NCBI RefSeq assembly: GCF_000633595.2
Contig: NZ_JIBU02000031.1
Location: forward strand, 44,900-108,899
DNA from: Clostridium drakei
GTDB lineage: Bacteria > Bacillota > Clostridia > Clostridiales > Clostridiaceae
Length of the DNA: 64,000 bases
Direction of reading: 5' to 3'
The notes beneath the pieces are model-generated. The model searched no databases. It was given only the letters and a program-made list of their open reading frames with translations, and was not told where the DNA came from. How positions within the stretch are numbered: position 1 is the stretch's first letter; the number at the start of each line of letters is the position of its first letter. Of the stretch, positions 1 through 8,280 are shown in pieces. The translations under genes and the position numbers were made by a program.

Positions 1-161
1 CATCCAAGAACATTCATAAGAGTAGATTTTCCAGATCCAGAAGCACCCATTATAGCTACATATTCTTCTTTTTCAATTTGTAAATTAATTTCCTTTAAAG
101 CTCTAAGTTTTATTGATCCAGTATCATATACTTTAACTAAATTCTCTAATTTAATTATCAC
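1..161 (-). CDS. ABC transporter ATP-binding protein, MacB/LolD type (partial)
   Basis: Only the first 53 or so residues are in the window; the gene runs off the left edge. The visible part holds a complete Walker A (GASGSGKST) followed by LMNVLG, typical of the MacB/LolD/YknY ATPase family that powers export of peptides or lipoproteins together with a HlyD-type adaptor. The start is a GTG that overlaps the stop of the upstream adaptor gene (GTGA), so the two are translationally coupled. The substrate cannot be told. Confidence 0.85.
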   Translation of the reverse strand, partial: MIIKLENLVKVYDTGSIKLRALKEINLQIEKEEYVAIMGASGSGKSTLMNVLG

Positions 162-1258
162 TTATTCTTCCCTCCTGTTTGAGCCTTTGAAGCATCTTTT
201 ACAATATCACCATCTTTAAGTGAATCAGAAGGATTTGTTACATATTTTTCGCTCTGTGCAAGACCACTTATAATTTCTACTGCATCATCAGTTTCAATTC
301 CAGTTTTTATATATTTTTTTGAAACTTTGTTTTCAGAATTTACTATGTAAACATACTTTCTTTTTGTAGACTTATCTTGTTTTATATTATCTACACCCAT
401 AACAATTGCATTTTGTTTTTCATTAAATACAACTTCTACATCAGCTTTATATCCTGATTTTATATTGTCACTTGTACCTGCATTATCAAGAGTTACTATA
501 ACATTTACCTTAGCTTCCTGTTGTGCATTTTTATCATCCATCTTTGTTTGGGCTATTTGACCAACATCCGTAACAGAACCAATATATTTCATTTTGTCAT
601 TTCCTTTTATTTTAACAATAGCCTTTTGTCCCTTTAAAACTTTCATAGCATCATATTGACTCATATCTATAGAAACTTTATACTTTGAGTCATCGTCTAC
701 TATTATCTTATCACCTGTTTGTGGAACTTGACCTTCTTTTGCATCAACTTTTACCACTTTTCCATCTACACCAGCTTTTATGTCACATTGAGCTATTTTT
801 TCATTTAAGCTATCAACTTGGGCTTTTATAGAACTTGTTGAAATTGACCCACTGCCATTTCTTTCCTGTCCTCCTGGAACTTGTGCCTGTGACACTGCAC
901 CTTGAGCATTACTTAACTCTGATTTTACTTTATTTAATTCATTTTTATAATCAGATGAATCCATTTGAACCAAGACATCATCCTTTTTTACATCTTGTCC
1001 TTCTGTCACTAACACTTTTGACACCTTTTGAGTATTACTCAAAGTTATTTCATTCCTATAATTAGGTTGTATAGTTCCAGAAACTATTGTACTTTGAGCT
1101 ATATTTTTCTTGATAACCTTAGATATATTCACACTTTTTATTTGAGTTTTTTGCGCTTTTGAATAAGAAGATATTCCAATTATTATAATTATAATTAGCA
1201 CAATTGCTATAATACCTAATTTCTTCTTGTTTTTTATAAATTTAAACTTGGATTCCAT
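158..1258 (-). CDS. HlyD/MacA-like membrane fusion adaptor of an efflux system
   Basis: 366 aa. One N-terminal transmembrane anchor (about residues 12-32) is followed by a lipoyl-like hairpin domain (around residues 78-105, VLVTEGQDVKKDDVLVQ), a short coiled-coil stretch, and a beta-barrel/C-terminal domain typical of the YknX/MacA adaptors of Gram-positive bacteria. It should link the membrane permease to the extracellular side. It is directly upstream of, and overlaps, the ATPase gene; a MacB-like permease gene is expected just outside the window. The helical hairpin is short for a MacA, as usual in Firmicutes. Confidence 0.85.
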   Translation of the reverse strand: MESKFKFIKNKKKLGIIAIVLIIIIIIGISSYSKAQKTQIKSVNISKVIKKNIAQSTIVSGTIQPNYRNEITLSNTQKVSKVLVTEGQDVKKDDVLVQMDSSDYKNELNKVKSELSNAQGAVSQAQVPGGQERNGSGSISTSSIKAQVDSLNEKIAQCDIKAGVDGKVVKVDAKEGQVPQTGDKIIVDDDSKYKVSIDMSQYDAMKVLKGQKAIVKIKGNDKMKYIGSVTDVGQIAQTKMDDKNAQQEAKVNVIVTLDNAGTSDNIKSGYKADVEVVFNEKQNAIVMGVDNIKQDKSTKRKYVYIVNSENKVSKKYIKTGIETDDAVEIISGLAQSEKYVTNPSDSLKDGDIVKDASKAQTGGKNK

Positions 1259-1349
1259 TTTTCTTTTTCCTCACCTTTCTAAATATAATATACAAATTAT
1301 TTAAAAATACAATATGTCTTTATTATAACAATTATTATAAATAAATATA

Positions 1350-1382
1350 AAACTGACATCATATAAAAATGCAATGTCAGCT
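1350..1382 (-). terminator. hairpin between the Yip1-family gene and the efflux adaptor
   Basis: Read on the minus strand, CTGACAT and ATGTCAG form a 7-bp stem around a 14-nt AT-rich loop, followed by TTTTAT. This could terminate the 1419-2099 transcript before the efflux operon. The short stem makes it a moderate call. Confidence 0.45.
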
Positions 1383-1418
1383 TGTCTATTATGTTAACTT
1401 AATAACACTATCTTTAAG

Positions 1419-2099
1419 TTAAACCCTTAATAACATTGAAAATTTAACAATAACTGAAACAATATAAATTACAAAAACTATAATTGCAGCTTTCTTAATT
1501 TTCATCTTAAATACGACTGAAGTTCCTATTACCGCTAATATACTGCTCCATATATAGAAAAAATCTATAGATGAAAATAACTTATAAATGCCACTTTTTG
1601 TATCTACTGATGAGCTTAAAAACAATGTAAAGCTTGTGGAAACATTCTTCACATTTTGTGGTTCTGTAAATATCATTATTATTGCAGCTAAAATTAATCC
1701 TATTAGCACTGGAACATATGCTAATAGATTTATGCAATATAAGTTTTTGAAACTTCCATTTTCTTTCGTAATAGATGCAATAAGCTTAATAAGTGCACTT
1801 GATATTAATGCTGCTAAAGCTGGCATAATTAATGCTCCAATTATTCCAGAAATTACAACTCCTATTTTTATCATTGGAAGTGCAGCTTGAGAAACATTTG
1901 TCATTTCTTGAGTTTGTGAAATAGTATAACTTATAAGTTTAGGCAGCTCTACTATAGTAGCAATTAATTGAATAATCGTTATGGGGATTAAGTACCTCCA
2001 CACTTTTGGATTTTCATTAACTTTCTCCATCGTTTCTTTTGGCGATATTACAACACCAATAAGAGTCTTTAAAATTCCATCTTTACTTTCTTTTGACAT
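1419..2099 (-). CDS. Yip1-family integral membrane protein
   Basis: 226 aa with a short cytoplasmic N-terminus carrying the pattern typical of bacterial Yip1-domain proteins (a 'SPKETM..V' motif at about residues 18-24, then VWRYLIPI), followed by five hydrophobic segments. Proteins of this family often sit next to HlyD/MacB-type efflux genes, as here, but their function is not established. It lies 160 bp upstream of the adaptor gene, with a possible weak terminator between. Confidence 0.75.
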   Translation of the reverse strand: MSKESKDGILKTLIGVVISPKETMEKVNENPKVWRYLIPITIIQLIATIVELPKLISYTISQTQEMTNVSQAALPMIKIGVVISGIIGALIMPALAALISSALIKLIASITKENGSFKNLYCINLLAYVPVLIGLILAAIIMIFTEPQNVKNVSTSFTLFLSSSVDTKSGIYKLFSSIDFFYIWSSILAVIGTSVVFKMKIKKAAIIVFVIYIVSVIVKFSMLLRV

Positions 2100-2420
2100 T
2101 AATTCTCCTCCTAATTTAAAATAATTCAGTTCAATACAGGCATTAACTATTTATATTTATTATGTAAATACTTGTAAGTTTCCTGTTTATACTGTGCATA
2201 TATATTATATACAGTATGAACCTAAAAATCAATTAATTCATCCATAAAAGTAAAACAAAACTATTTATGGAAAAATATAATTATCAATCTATCTTATTCT
2301 AGTAATTAAATTTAATTTCACTTTTTTGATAAAATCTTGATTTTTATTTGATATTCTTATTTTACAAACAAAAGCAGTCATTTAACTGACTATAAACTTA
2401 TTATACAAGGAGCGTTAATT
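2100..2420. other. divergent intergenic region
   Basis: 321 bp between two divergent transcription units (membrane protein to the left, lantibiotic-type transporter to the right). It must hold both promoters. I see a small dyad, AGTCA-N6-TGACT, at about 2378-2393, and a ribosome binding site (AAGGAG) ahead of 2421. No gene and no convincing consensus promoter were found. Confidence 0.5.
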
Positions 2421-3137
2421 ATGCAAGAAAATTATTTATTACAAACTGAAAAATTAATAAAAAAATTCAAAAAGGAATATTCCGTAAATTCTCTTTCCAT
2501 TTCAATTCCTAAAAATCACATTTACGGATTGTTAGGTGCTAATGGAGCTGGAAAATCTACCACACTAAAAATGATAACAGGACTGTTAAAGCCCACTTCA
2601 GGCGAAATTATATTTGATGGTCACAAATGGAATCGTAATGACTTAAAAGATATTGGTTCTTTAATTGAACAGCCACCTATTTATGGTAACTTAACTGCAA
2701 AAGAAAATTTAAAGGTTCATACTACTCTTTTAGGGTTACCAGACAAACGTATTCGTGAAGTATTAAAAATTGTAGATTTGACAGATACTTACGATAAACA
2801 AGCTAAAAATTTCTCTATGGGAATGAAGCAACGTTTAGGTATTGCTATTGCAATTTTAAACCATCCAAAATTATTGATTTTAGATGAACCTACTAATGGA
2901 TTAGATCCTATAGGAATTCAAGACTTGCGAAAATTAATAAAGTCTTTTCCAGAGCAAGGAATTACAGTAATTTTATCCAGTCACATTTTAGCTGAAGTAG
3001 AACAGGTTATAGACTATGTGGGAATTATGAGTCATGGTATTTTAGGCTACCAAAGCAAAATCAATCCTGGTGAAGATTTAGAAGCCTTATTTATGGACGT
3101 TGAACTCGAAACTAGAAAAAAGAGAGGAATTATATAA
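2421..3137 (+). CDS. lantibiotic protection ABC transporter, ATP-binding subunit (CprA/LanF-like)
   Basis: 238 aa. Walker A GANGAGKST, the signature FSMGMKQR, Walker B LLILDEPTNGLD and the following SSH motif are all present. The sequence is of the BcrA/NisF/CprA class that drives removal of lantibiotics and other cationic peptides from the membrane. The stop overlaps the start of the first permease by one base. Gene order ATPase-permease-permease-regulator-kinase matches the clostridial cpr system, which supports a self-protection or peptide-resistance role. Confidence 0.88.
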   Translation: MQENYLLQTEKLIKKFKKEYSVNSLSISIPKNHIYGLLGANGAGKSTTLKMITGLLKPTSGEIIFDGHKWNRNDLKDIGSLIEQPPIYGNLTAKENLKVHTTLLGLPDKRIREVLKIVDLTDTYDKQAKNFSMGMKQRLGIAIAILNHPKLLILDEPTNGLDPIGIQDLRKLIKSFPEQGITVILSSHILAEVEQVIDYVGIMSHGILGYQSKINPGEDLEALFMDVELETRKKRGII

Positions 3138-3898
3138 TGATTAAATATTTAATTGCTGAAAATTTAAAAACTAAAAAAACTATACTTCGTAAATTATTAA
3201 TTTCTATACCAATGTTATGTGTAAGCCTTGCTCTTATTTTTGACTTTTTAGGTTTGGGATATTTTACTAGTAAATCTGCTTTTACTTCAATAAATCATTG
3301 GTCATTATCCTGGATGCCACTTTTAGTTGTTTTTCTTACAGGTATGTTTCATAAAATTGAGCAAAACAGTACAGGCTATAAAACCATTTTTTCTTTTCCA
3401 ATCGATTTAAAGAAAAGCTGGATAGCTAAAATTGCAATTTTATCATTTTTTACATTAATAGCTTCCCTATTTTTAGGACTACTTACAACTATATTAAATA
3501 TTGCATTTACCAGTACAGAAGCAAGTGTTGTTCCATTTTATAATTGTCTTATATCAATTATCATAAGCTGGATTACATCACTTTGGCAAATTCCATTATG
3601 CTTATGGTTAAGTAGAAAAATAAACTTTTTCATCTTATTAGTATTAACTTATGGTGCTAATTTGGAACTTGGTGCAAGCAGAGCTCCCTCTTCTTTATGG
3701 TGGTTATTCCCATGGAGTATACCTCTTAGATTACAATGTCCGTTACTACACTTACATCCTAATTGTTTACCACTAGATTCAAATAGCGCATTATTAAATT
3801 CTTCAGTTATTCCAGTTGGAATTGTATTAAGCATTTTGTTGTTTTTTACATTAATCCTTCTTACAAGTTATTCATTTAGTACAAGTGAGGTATGTTAG
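3137..3898 (+). CDS. lantibiotic immunity ABC transporter permease, MutE/EpiE family
   Basis: 253 aa with about six membrane segments. N-terminal AENLKTKKT and the conserved WLFPWSIPLRL segment near residue 195 are typical of the MutE/EpiE permeases that pair with a MutG-type permease. The start overlaps the ATPase gene, and the next gene begins one base after its stop, so all three are co-transcribed. Confidence 0.85.
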   Translation: MIKYLIAENLKTKKTILRKLLISIPMLCVSLALIFDFLGLGYFTSKSAFTSINHWSLSWMPLLVVFLTGMFHKIEQNSTGYKTIFSFPIDLKKSWIAKIAILSFFTLIASLFLGLLTTILNIAFTSTEASVVPFYNCLISIIISWITSLWQIPLCLWLSRKINFFILLVLTYGANLELGASRAPSSLWWLFPWSIPLRLQCPLLHLHPNCLPLDSNSALLNSSVIPVGIVLSILLFFTLILLTSYSFSTSEVC

Positions 3899-3899
3899 T

Positions 3900-4661
3900 A
3901 TGATTACATTTTGGCACAGTTATAAAGCAGAATTTTTAAAAAATAAACATGGTGTTTTTCTATGGACGCATATTATATTGCCTTTTCTCTTAGTTATTTT
4001 TATAACTTTTTATAGATTTGGAAAATTAAATGATTTAGCTTTATTTGATTATTTCTTTAAAATAATTGGTTTTTTCTTTCCATTAATTGCTGCAGTCCTT
4101 TGCGGATTAATTGCAGATCAAGAAAAACAAGCTGGTCACTGTCAAATAATGCTCAGCAAACTACCTCGTAAGACAACTACCTTTGTAAGTCAATTGTGTA
4201 TGCTTCTTACCATGAGTTTAGCTTCTATATATTTAGCAATTATATTATTTATAATATCAATGAAATGTATAATACATGTAAATAATATTAATTATCTCTT
4301 ATATTTTAAAACAGGTTTTTTCATATTTTTAAGTGTTATTTTTCTTTACAGTTTATATTTAGCTTTGGCCTACCATTTTAGTACTGGAGTTTGTATTGTC
4401 ACTGGATTTGCTGGTTTAATCATTGCTGCTTTAGCCTCTACAGGTCAAGGAGATAGTGTCTGGATGTTCTTGCCCTGGGTATGGCCTATGAGAATTGTAA
4501 ACTTTATACTTAAGTTTGAATTTAAACTTTCGGGAGAAGTACTATCAAATTATACATACAGAGAACTAACTACAAGTTTAACATTTATGACCGTAATGAC
4601 AATTTGCTGTATTGTAATTTATATTCTTTCATTTCATTTTTGGGAAGGTAGACAAAAATAA
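3900..4661 (+). CDS. lantibiotic immunity ABC transporter permease, MutG family
   Basis: 253 aa. An upstream in-frame GTG exists at 3885, but the ATG at 3900 is preferred because AGTGAGG lies about ten bases before it and it begins just after the preceding stop. Six hydrophobic segments; the conserved motif FLPWVWPMRI (about residue 195) mirrors the WLFPWSIPLR motif of the partner permease. It should form the heterodimeric channel of the peptide-expelling transporter. Confidence 0.85.
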   Translation: MITFWHSYKAEFLKNKHGVFLWTHIILPFLLVIFITFYRFGKLNDLALFDYFFKIIGFFFPLIAAVLCGLIADQEKQAGHCQIMLSKLPRKTTTFVSQLCMLLTMSLASIYLAIILFIISMKCIIHVNNINYLLYFKTGFFIFLSVIFLYSLYLALAYHFSTGVCIVTGFAGLIIAALASTGQGDSVWMFLPWVWPMRIVNFILKFEFKLSGEVLSNYTYRELTTSLTFMTVMTICCIVIYILSFHFWEGRQK

Positions 4662-4763
4662 CTAAAATTTAGTAAAATAAATTCTATGTAGTTTCACTCA
4701 ATTTTGGCATATACAAAATATAAACCTAAAGCTGAGTTATTAAATGTACAAGGATGTGAAATC

Positions 4764-5426
4764 ATGGCAAAAATTTTAGCTGTAGACGATGATAAACGAA
4801 TTTTAAAATTAATAAAAAATGCTTTAGAAATTAATAATCATGAGGTAGTTACATTGCAAAATGCAGAAAATACTCCTATAGAAAACTTTTGTGAATATGA
4901 TTTAATTTTACTTGATGTAATGATGCCAGGAATAGATGGATTTAAACTTTGTGAAAAAATACGTAATTCAGTAGATTCTCCAATTATTTTTTTAACAGCA
5001 AAAACAGAAGAATCTGCAATTGTTAAAGGCTTAACTCTTGGTGGTGATGATTATATATCCAAACCTTTTGGAGTAATGGAGCTCAACGCTCGTGTTGACG
5101 CATATCTTAGGAGACAAAATCGGGGAAAATCTACTAGAAAATTAATATATGAAAATATTACAATTGATTTTGATAAAAAGGAAATCAGCATTGGCGGTAA
5201 TACTATTAATTTCACTAAAAATGAGTATAACATTTGTGAATATTTAGCATTAAATCGTGGAAAAGTATTTACAAAGCAGGCAATTTTCGAATCAATTTAT
5301 GACCTTGATAGTGATACTCAATTCTCAGTAATCACTGAATATATAAGATTAATTCGTAATAAATTTAAAACTTTTGATTGCTCTCCTATTGAAACAGTTT
5401 GGGGGGTTGGATACATGTGGAAATAA
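4764..5426 (+). CDS. OmpR-family response regulator of the peptide-resistance system (CprR/SpaR-like)
   Basis: 220 aa from the ATG at 4764, which has AAGG upstream; a longer in-frame start at 4704 lacks support. The receiver domain shows the acidic DDD cluster, the phosphorylation site in LLDVMMPG, and the K of SKPF; the C-terminal winged helix ends in the usual ETVWGVGYMW. It follows the transporter by about 100 bp and its 3' end overlaps the kinase gene, so it probably controls the transporter in response to peptide stress. Confidence 0.88.
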   Translation: MAKILAVDDDKRILKLIKNALEINNHEVVTLQNAENTPIENFCEYDLILLDVMMPGIDGFKLCEKIRNSVDSPIIFLTAKTEESAIVKGLTLGGDDYISKPFGVMELNARVDAYLRRQNRGKSTRKLIYENITIDFDKKEISIGGNTINFTKNEYNICEYLALNRGKVFTKQAIFESIYDLDSDTQFSVITEYIRLIRNKFKTFDCSPIETVWGVGYMWK

Positions 5427-6778
5427 AAAAAACATCTATGCAAGCATATGTTATTAAATTCATTTTTAAAATAGCATTTTGTTTTATATCGTCCTTATTA
5501 GCCCTTTTTCTTATTTTTAGTTATATGATAAATTCACACATACTTCTACCTTCTAATTATTCACAACAGATGGTAGAAAAATCTAAAGAAAACATAAAAA
5601 ATGCTAAAGAAGTAACTTCTAACTTAATACCAGAAAACTTAAACTATATTATTTTGGACAAACAAACTTTAAATGTAAAGAAAGGCAGTATGAGTGACTC
5701 AGAAATAAAAAAAGCTAAATTAAGCGTTAAGGACCCTCAAATTGGAATTAATGTTTATGAGGTAATTGAGCGATCAAAAGAATACTGCATAATACATTAT
5801 CAATTAGTTGTTCAATTTAAAAATCCTGTACTTAGTAAATTGATACCTTATCCTGAAATAGCTCTACTAGTACTTTTTATTATCACCTTATTAACTACAC
5901 TATACATTCTTTCTTTACAGTTTTCAAATAGAATAAAAAATGAATTAAGCAAATTCAGTTATATTACTGAAAAGATTGAAAAACAAGATCTAGATTTTGA
6001 AGTGCAAAATGCATACTTTATAGAGCATCAAAAGGTTATGGATTCCTTGGATAGTTTACGCTATAGCTTAAAAAAATCTTTAACAATTCAATTTGAACAG
6101 GAAAAAAACAAAGGAGAACAAATTAGTGCACTAGCCCACGATATTAAGATCCCTATTACCGTTATCAAAGGAAATGCAGAACTACTAAATATTACACAAA
6201 AAGATGAAAAAGTATTGGATTTCACAAATGAAATTATGGAAGCAACAGGTGAGATAGAATATTATACCCAGCTTTTAATTGATGCATCTAAAAATGATGA
6301 TACTTTTATACTACATAAAGAAAAGATTACTATAAATGAATTTTTAAGCATAATTGAAAAAGATACACTTTCCTCTATTGGGAATAACAATATTTGTTTT
6401 AATTTTAATAACAAGATACCTAATGAATTAATGTGCAATATTGATTCTATGTCAATGAAACGCGCATTCATGAATATTATTATAAATGCCATTGAATACA
6501 CTAAAGATGTATTAGCTTTAGATGCTTATTTAAAGGATAATTTAGCTTATTTCATAATTACCGATTCTGGAAATGGTTTTTCTACTGAAGCATTAAAAAA
6601 AGCTACAGAATTATTTTACACCAATAATAAGAGCCGAAGCCAAACAGGCCATTATGGTATTGGATTATCTTTTGCAAATAAAGTAATTAACGCTCATAAT
6701 GGTAAGCTTAATATACAAAATGATATAAATACTGGTGGTGGGCAAATTATAATTTCACTGCCTATAGAACTTGATTAA
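5417..6778 (+). CDS. sensor histidine kinase of the peptide-resistance system (CprK/SpaK-like)
   Basis: About 453 aa from a GTG at 5417 that overlaps the regulator gene by 10 bases and follows GGGGGG; an ATG at 5438 is an alternative. Two membrane segments flank a roughly 110-residue extracellular loop, then comes a HAMP-like linker, the phospho-acceptor segment ALAHDIKIPIT, and an ATP-binding domain with N box (NIIINAIEYT) and G boxes (DSGNGFS, GIGLSFA). The architecture matches kinases that sense lantibiotics. Confidence 0.85.
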   Translation: MEIKKTSMQAYVIKFIFKIAFCFISSLLALFLIFSYMINSHILLPSNYSQQMVEKSKENIKNAKEVTSNLIPENLNYIILDKQTLNVKKGSMSDSEIKKAKLSVKDPQIGINVYEVIERSKEYCIIHYQLVVQFKNPVLSKLIPYPEIALLVLFIITLLTTLYILSLQFSNRIKNELSKFSYITEKIEKQDLDFEVQNAYFIEHQKVMDSLDSLRYSLKKSLTIQFEQEKNKGEQISALAHDIKIPITVIKGNAELLNITQKDEKVLDFTNEIMEATGEIEYYTQLLIDASKNDDTFILHKEKITINEFLSIIEKDTLSSIGNNNICFNFNNKIPNELMCNIDSMSMKRAFMNIIINAIEYTKDVLALDAYLKDNLAYFIITDSGNGFSTEALKKATELFYTNNKSRSQTGHYGIGLSFANKVINAHNGKLNIQNDINTGGGQIIISLPIELD

Positions 6779-6850
6779 TTAAATTTCTGCAAATTCATAA
6801 AAGAATCTCTTTTTTAAACTTATTAATATCAATACTATATATCCTAAAAA

Positions 6851-6906
6851 AATTAAATTTAAAGCTTTCAGCATATTTATTAATACTAAAAGCTTTAAAT
6901 TTAATT
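6851..6906. terminator. bidirectional terminator, perfect 18-bp stem
   Basis: An 18-base arm (6851-6868) is repeated exactly in inverse orientation at 6889-6906 with a 20-nt loop. It lies between convergent genes (the kinase and xdhC-like gene) and has A/T runs on both sides, so it can end transcription from both directions. Confidence 0.8.
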
Positions 6907-6954
6907 AATTCTAAAATCTTATCAACTACATGATTATTAAGCTTTTTTACGCTA

Positions 6955-8061
6955 TTACTCTTCCTTTAAATGACAACAAGATCCAGAATCACTATCTTTC
7001 TTTTTAGCACCTTCATTTTCTCCTTCTGCCCTAACTTTGATCAATTCTCCTACAATACTTACTGCAATTTCTTCAGGTGTTTCAGCACATATACTAGTTC
7101 CAATTGGTGAATAAACACGCTTAATTTCTTCTTCTGTATATCCTTTACTACGCAACCCATTATAAATTTTATCTCTTTTACTTCGGCTGCCTATCATACC
7201 AATATATCTTGCTTCACTTCTAAGTACCTGTTCTAAAACAATCTTATCATAAAGATGTCCCCTAGATACAATTACTAAGTAACTATCCTCATTAATATTT
7301 AAATCAGGTAATTTATTAAAAGAATCAATAACCATAAGCTCCGTAGGTTCTGAAAATCTTTTGCTGTTAGCATAATCTTCTCTATCATCTAACACCACAG
7401 TCTTAAAACCTACAGTTTCACATAGAGGTGCAATTCTTTGGGATACATGACCTGCTCCAAAAATATAAACTGTACCTGCTGGCCTAAGAGGTTCTACTAA
7501 GAAACGCTGGTTATCTATTACTTCAGCATGAATAGATATTTTAGCTGGACCAGCTATGAGCTTTTCTAGAATATATTGATCACAATCAATACTGCCAATA
7601 AGAGTTTTATTTGGTTTTACTATACACTGCTGTCTTCTAAGACTATTTTTATTAGAATCATTATCCAAAATCGTAATAAGCCAAGCTTTTTCCCTATTCT
7701 CATGAATTTTTTGTGCAGCTTCATAAACCACTTTATTGTTTTCATCATAAGCATCAATAAAATCTATTAATACTTCACCTTTTCCACCACAAATCATATC
7801 CATTGCTTCTACATCTCTACTGGTTAAATCAAATGACTGCATTTTTGTTTCTCTAGCTTTAAATGATTTCAATGCAAGTTCTATAGCATTTGCCTCTAAA
7901 CGTCCCCCTCCTATAGTACCTACAATTGAACCATCTTCATGAACTACCATTTTAGCTCCAGCAGTACGTGGTGCTGAACCAGTTTTATCAAAAATGGTTG
8001 CAAGTATAAAGCTTTCCTTTTTATTTAAAAGGTCTATCATTTCTTTATACAATTTTTTCAT
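6955..8061 (-). CDS. XdhC/CoxF-family molybdenum cofactor insertion protein
   Basis: 368 aa. The N-terminal XdhC/CoxI domain (GSAPRTAGAKM and GTIGGGRLE, residues about 27-57) and the C-terminal Rossmann domain (YIFGAGHVSQ near residue 200, later IGMIGSRSKR) are both present. Members load sulfurated molybdopterin into xanthine dehydrogenase-type enzymes or sit with selenium-dependent hydroxylases. No molybdoenzyme gene is in the window, so its partner is elsewhere. The acidic C-terminus ends with a GSCCH motif. Confidence 0.88.
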   Translation of the reverse strand: MKKLYKEMIDLLNKKESFILATIFDKTGSAPRTAGAKMVVHEDGSIVGTIGGGRLEANAIELALKSFKARETKMQSFDLTSRDVEAMDMICGGKGEVLIDFIDAYDENNKVVYEAAQKIHENREKAWLITILDNDSNKNSLRRQQCIVKPNKTLIGSIDCDQYILEKLIAGPAKISIHAEVIDNQRFLVEPLRPAGTVYIFGAGHVSQRIAPLCETVGFKTVVLDDREDYANSKRFSEPTELMVIDSFNKLPDLNINEDSYLVIVSRGHLYDKIVLEQVLRSEARYIGMIGSRSKRDKIYNGLRSKGYTEEEIKRVYSPIGTSICAETPEEIAVSIVGELIKVRAEGENEGAKKKDSDSGSCCHLKEE

Positions 8062-8192
8062 TTATATTTCCTCCAATTAATTATTCTTAATGCTAATATT
8101 CTACATATTCCATGTAAATCCTTTATATGTTATATCAATTTATTAGAATTGTTTAAAAATTTCAAAAATCAAAATATGGATATTTAGAATAA

Positions 8193-8225
8193 AAAACCAC
8201 TTGAACATTACTTCAAAGTGGTTTT
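8193..8225 (-). terminator. terminator of the LRR protein gene
   Basis: On the minus strand AAAACCACTTTGAA and TTCAAGTGGTTTT form a stem with one bulge, followed by a T run (TTTTTTATT). It lies 56 bp past the stop of the leucine-rich-repeat gene. Confidence 0.75.
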
Positions 8226-8280
8226 CAAACATATATCATTAAATGGATATTTAATTTTAAACTAATATGGTTAAACCTTT

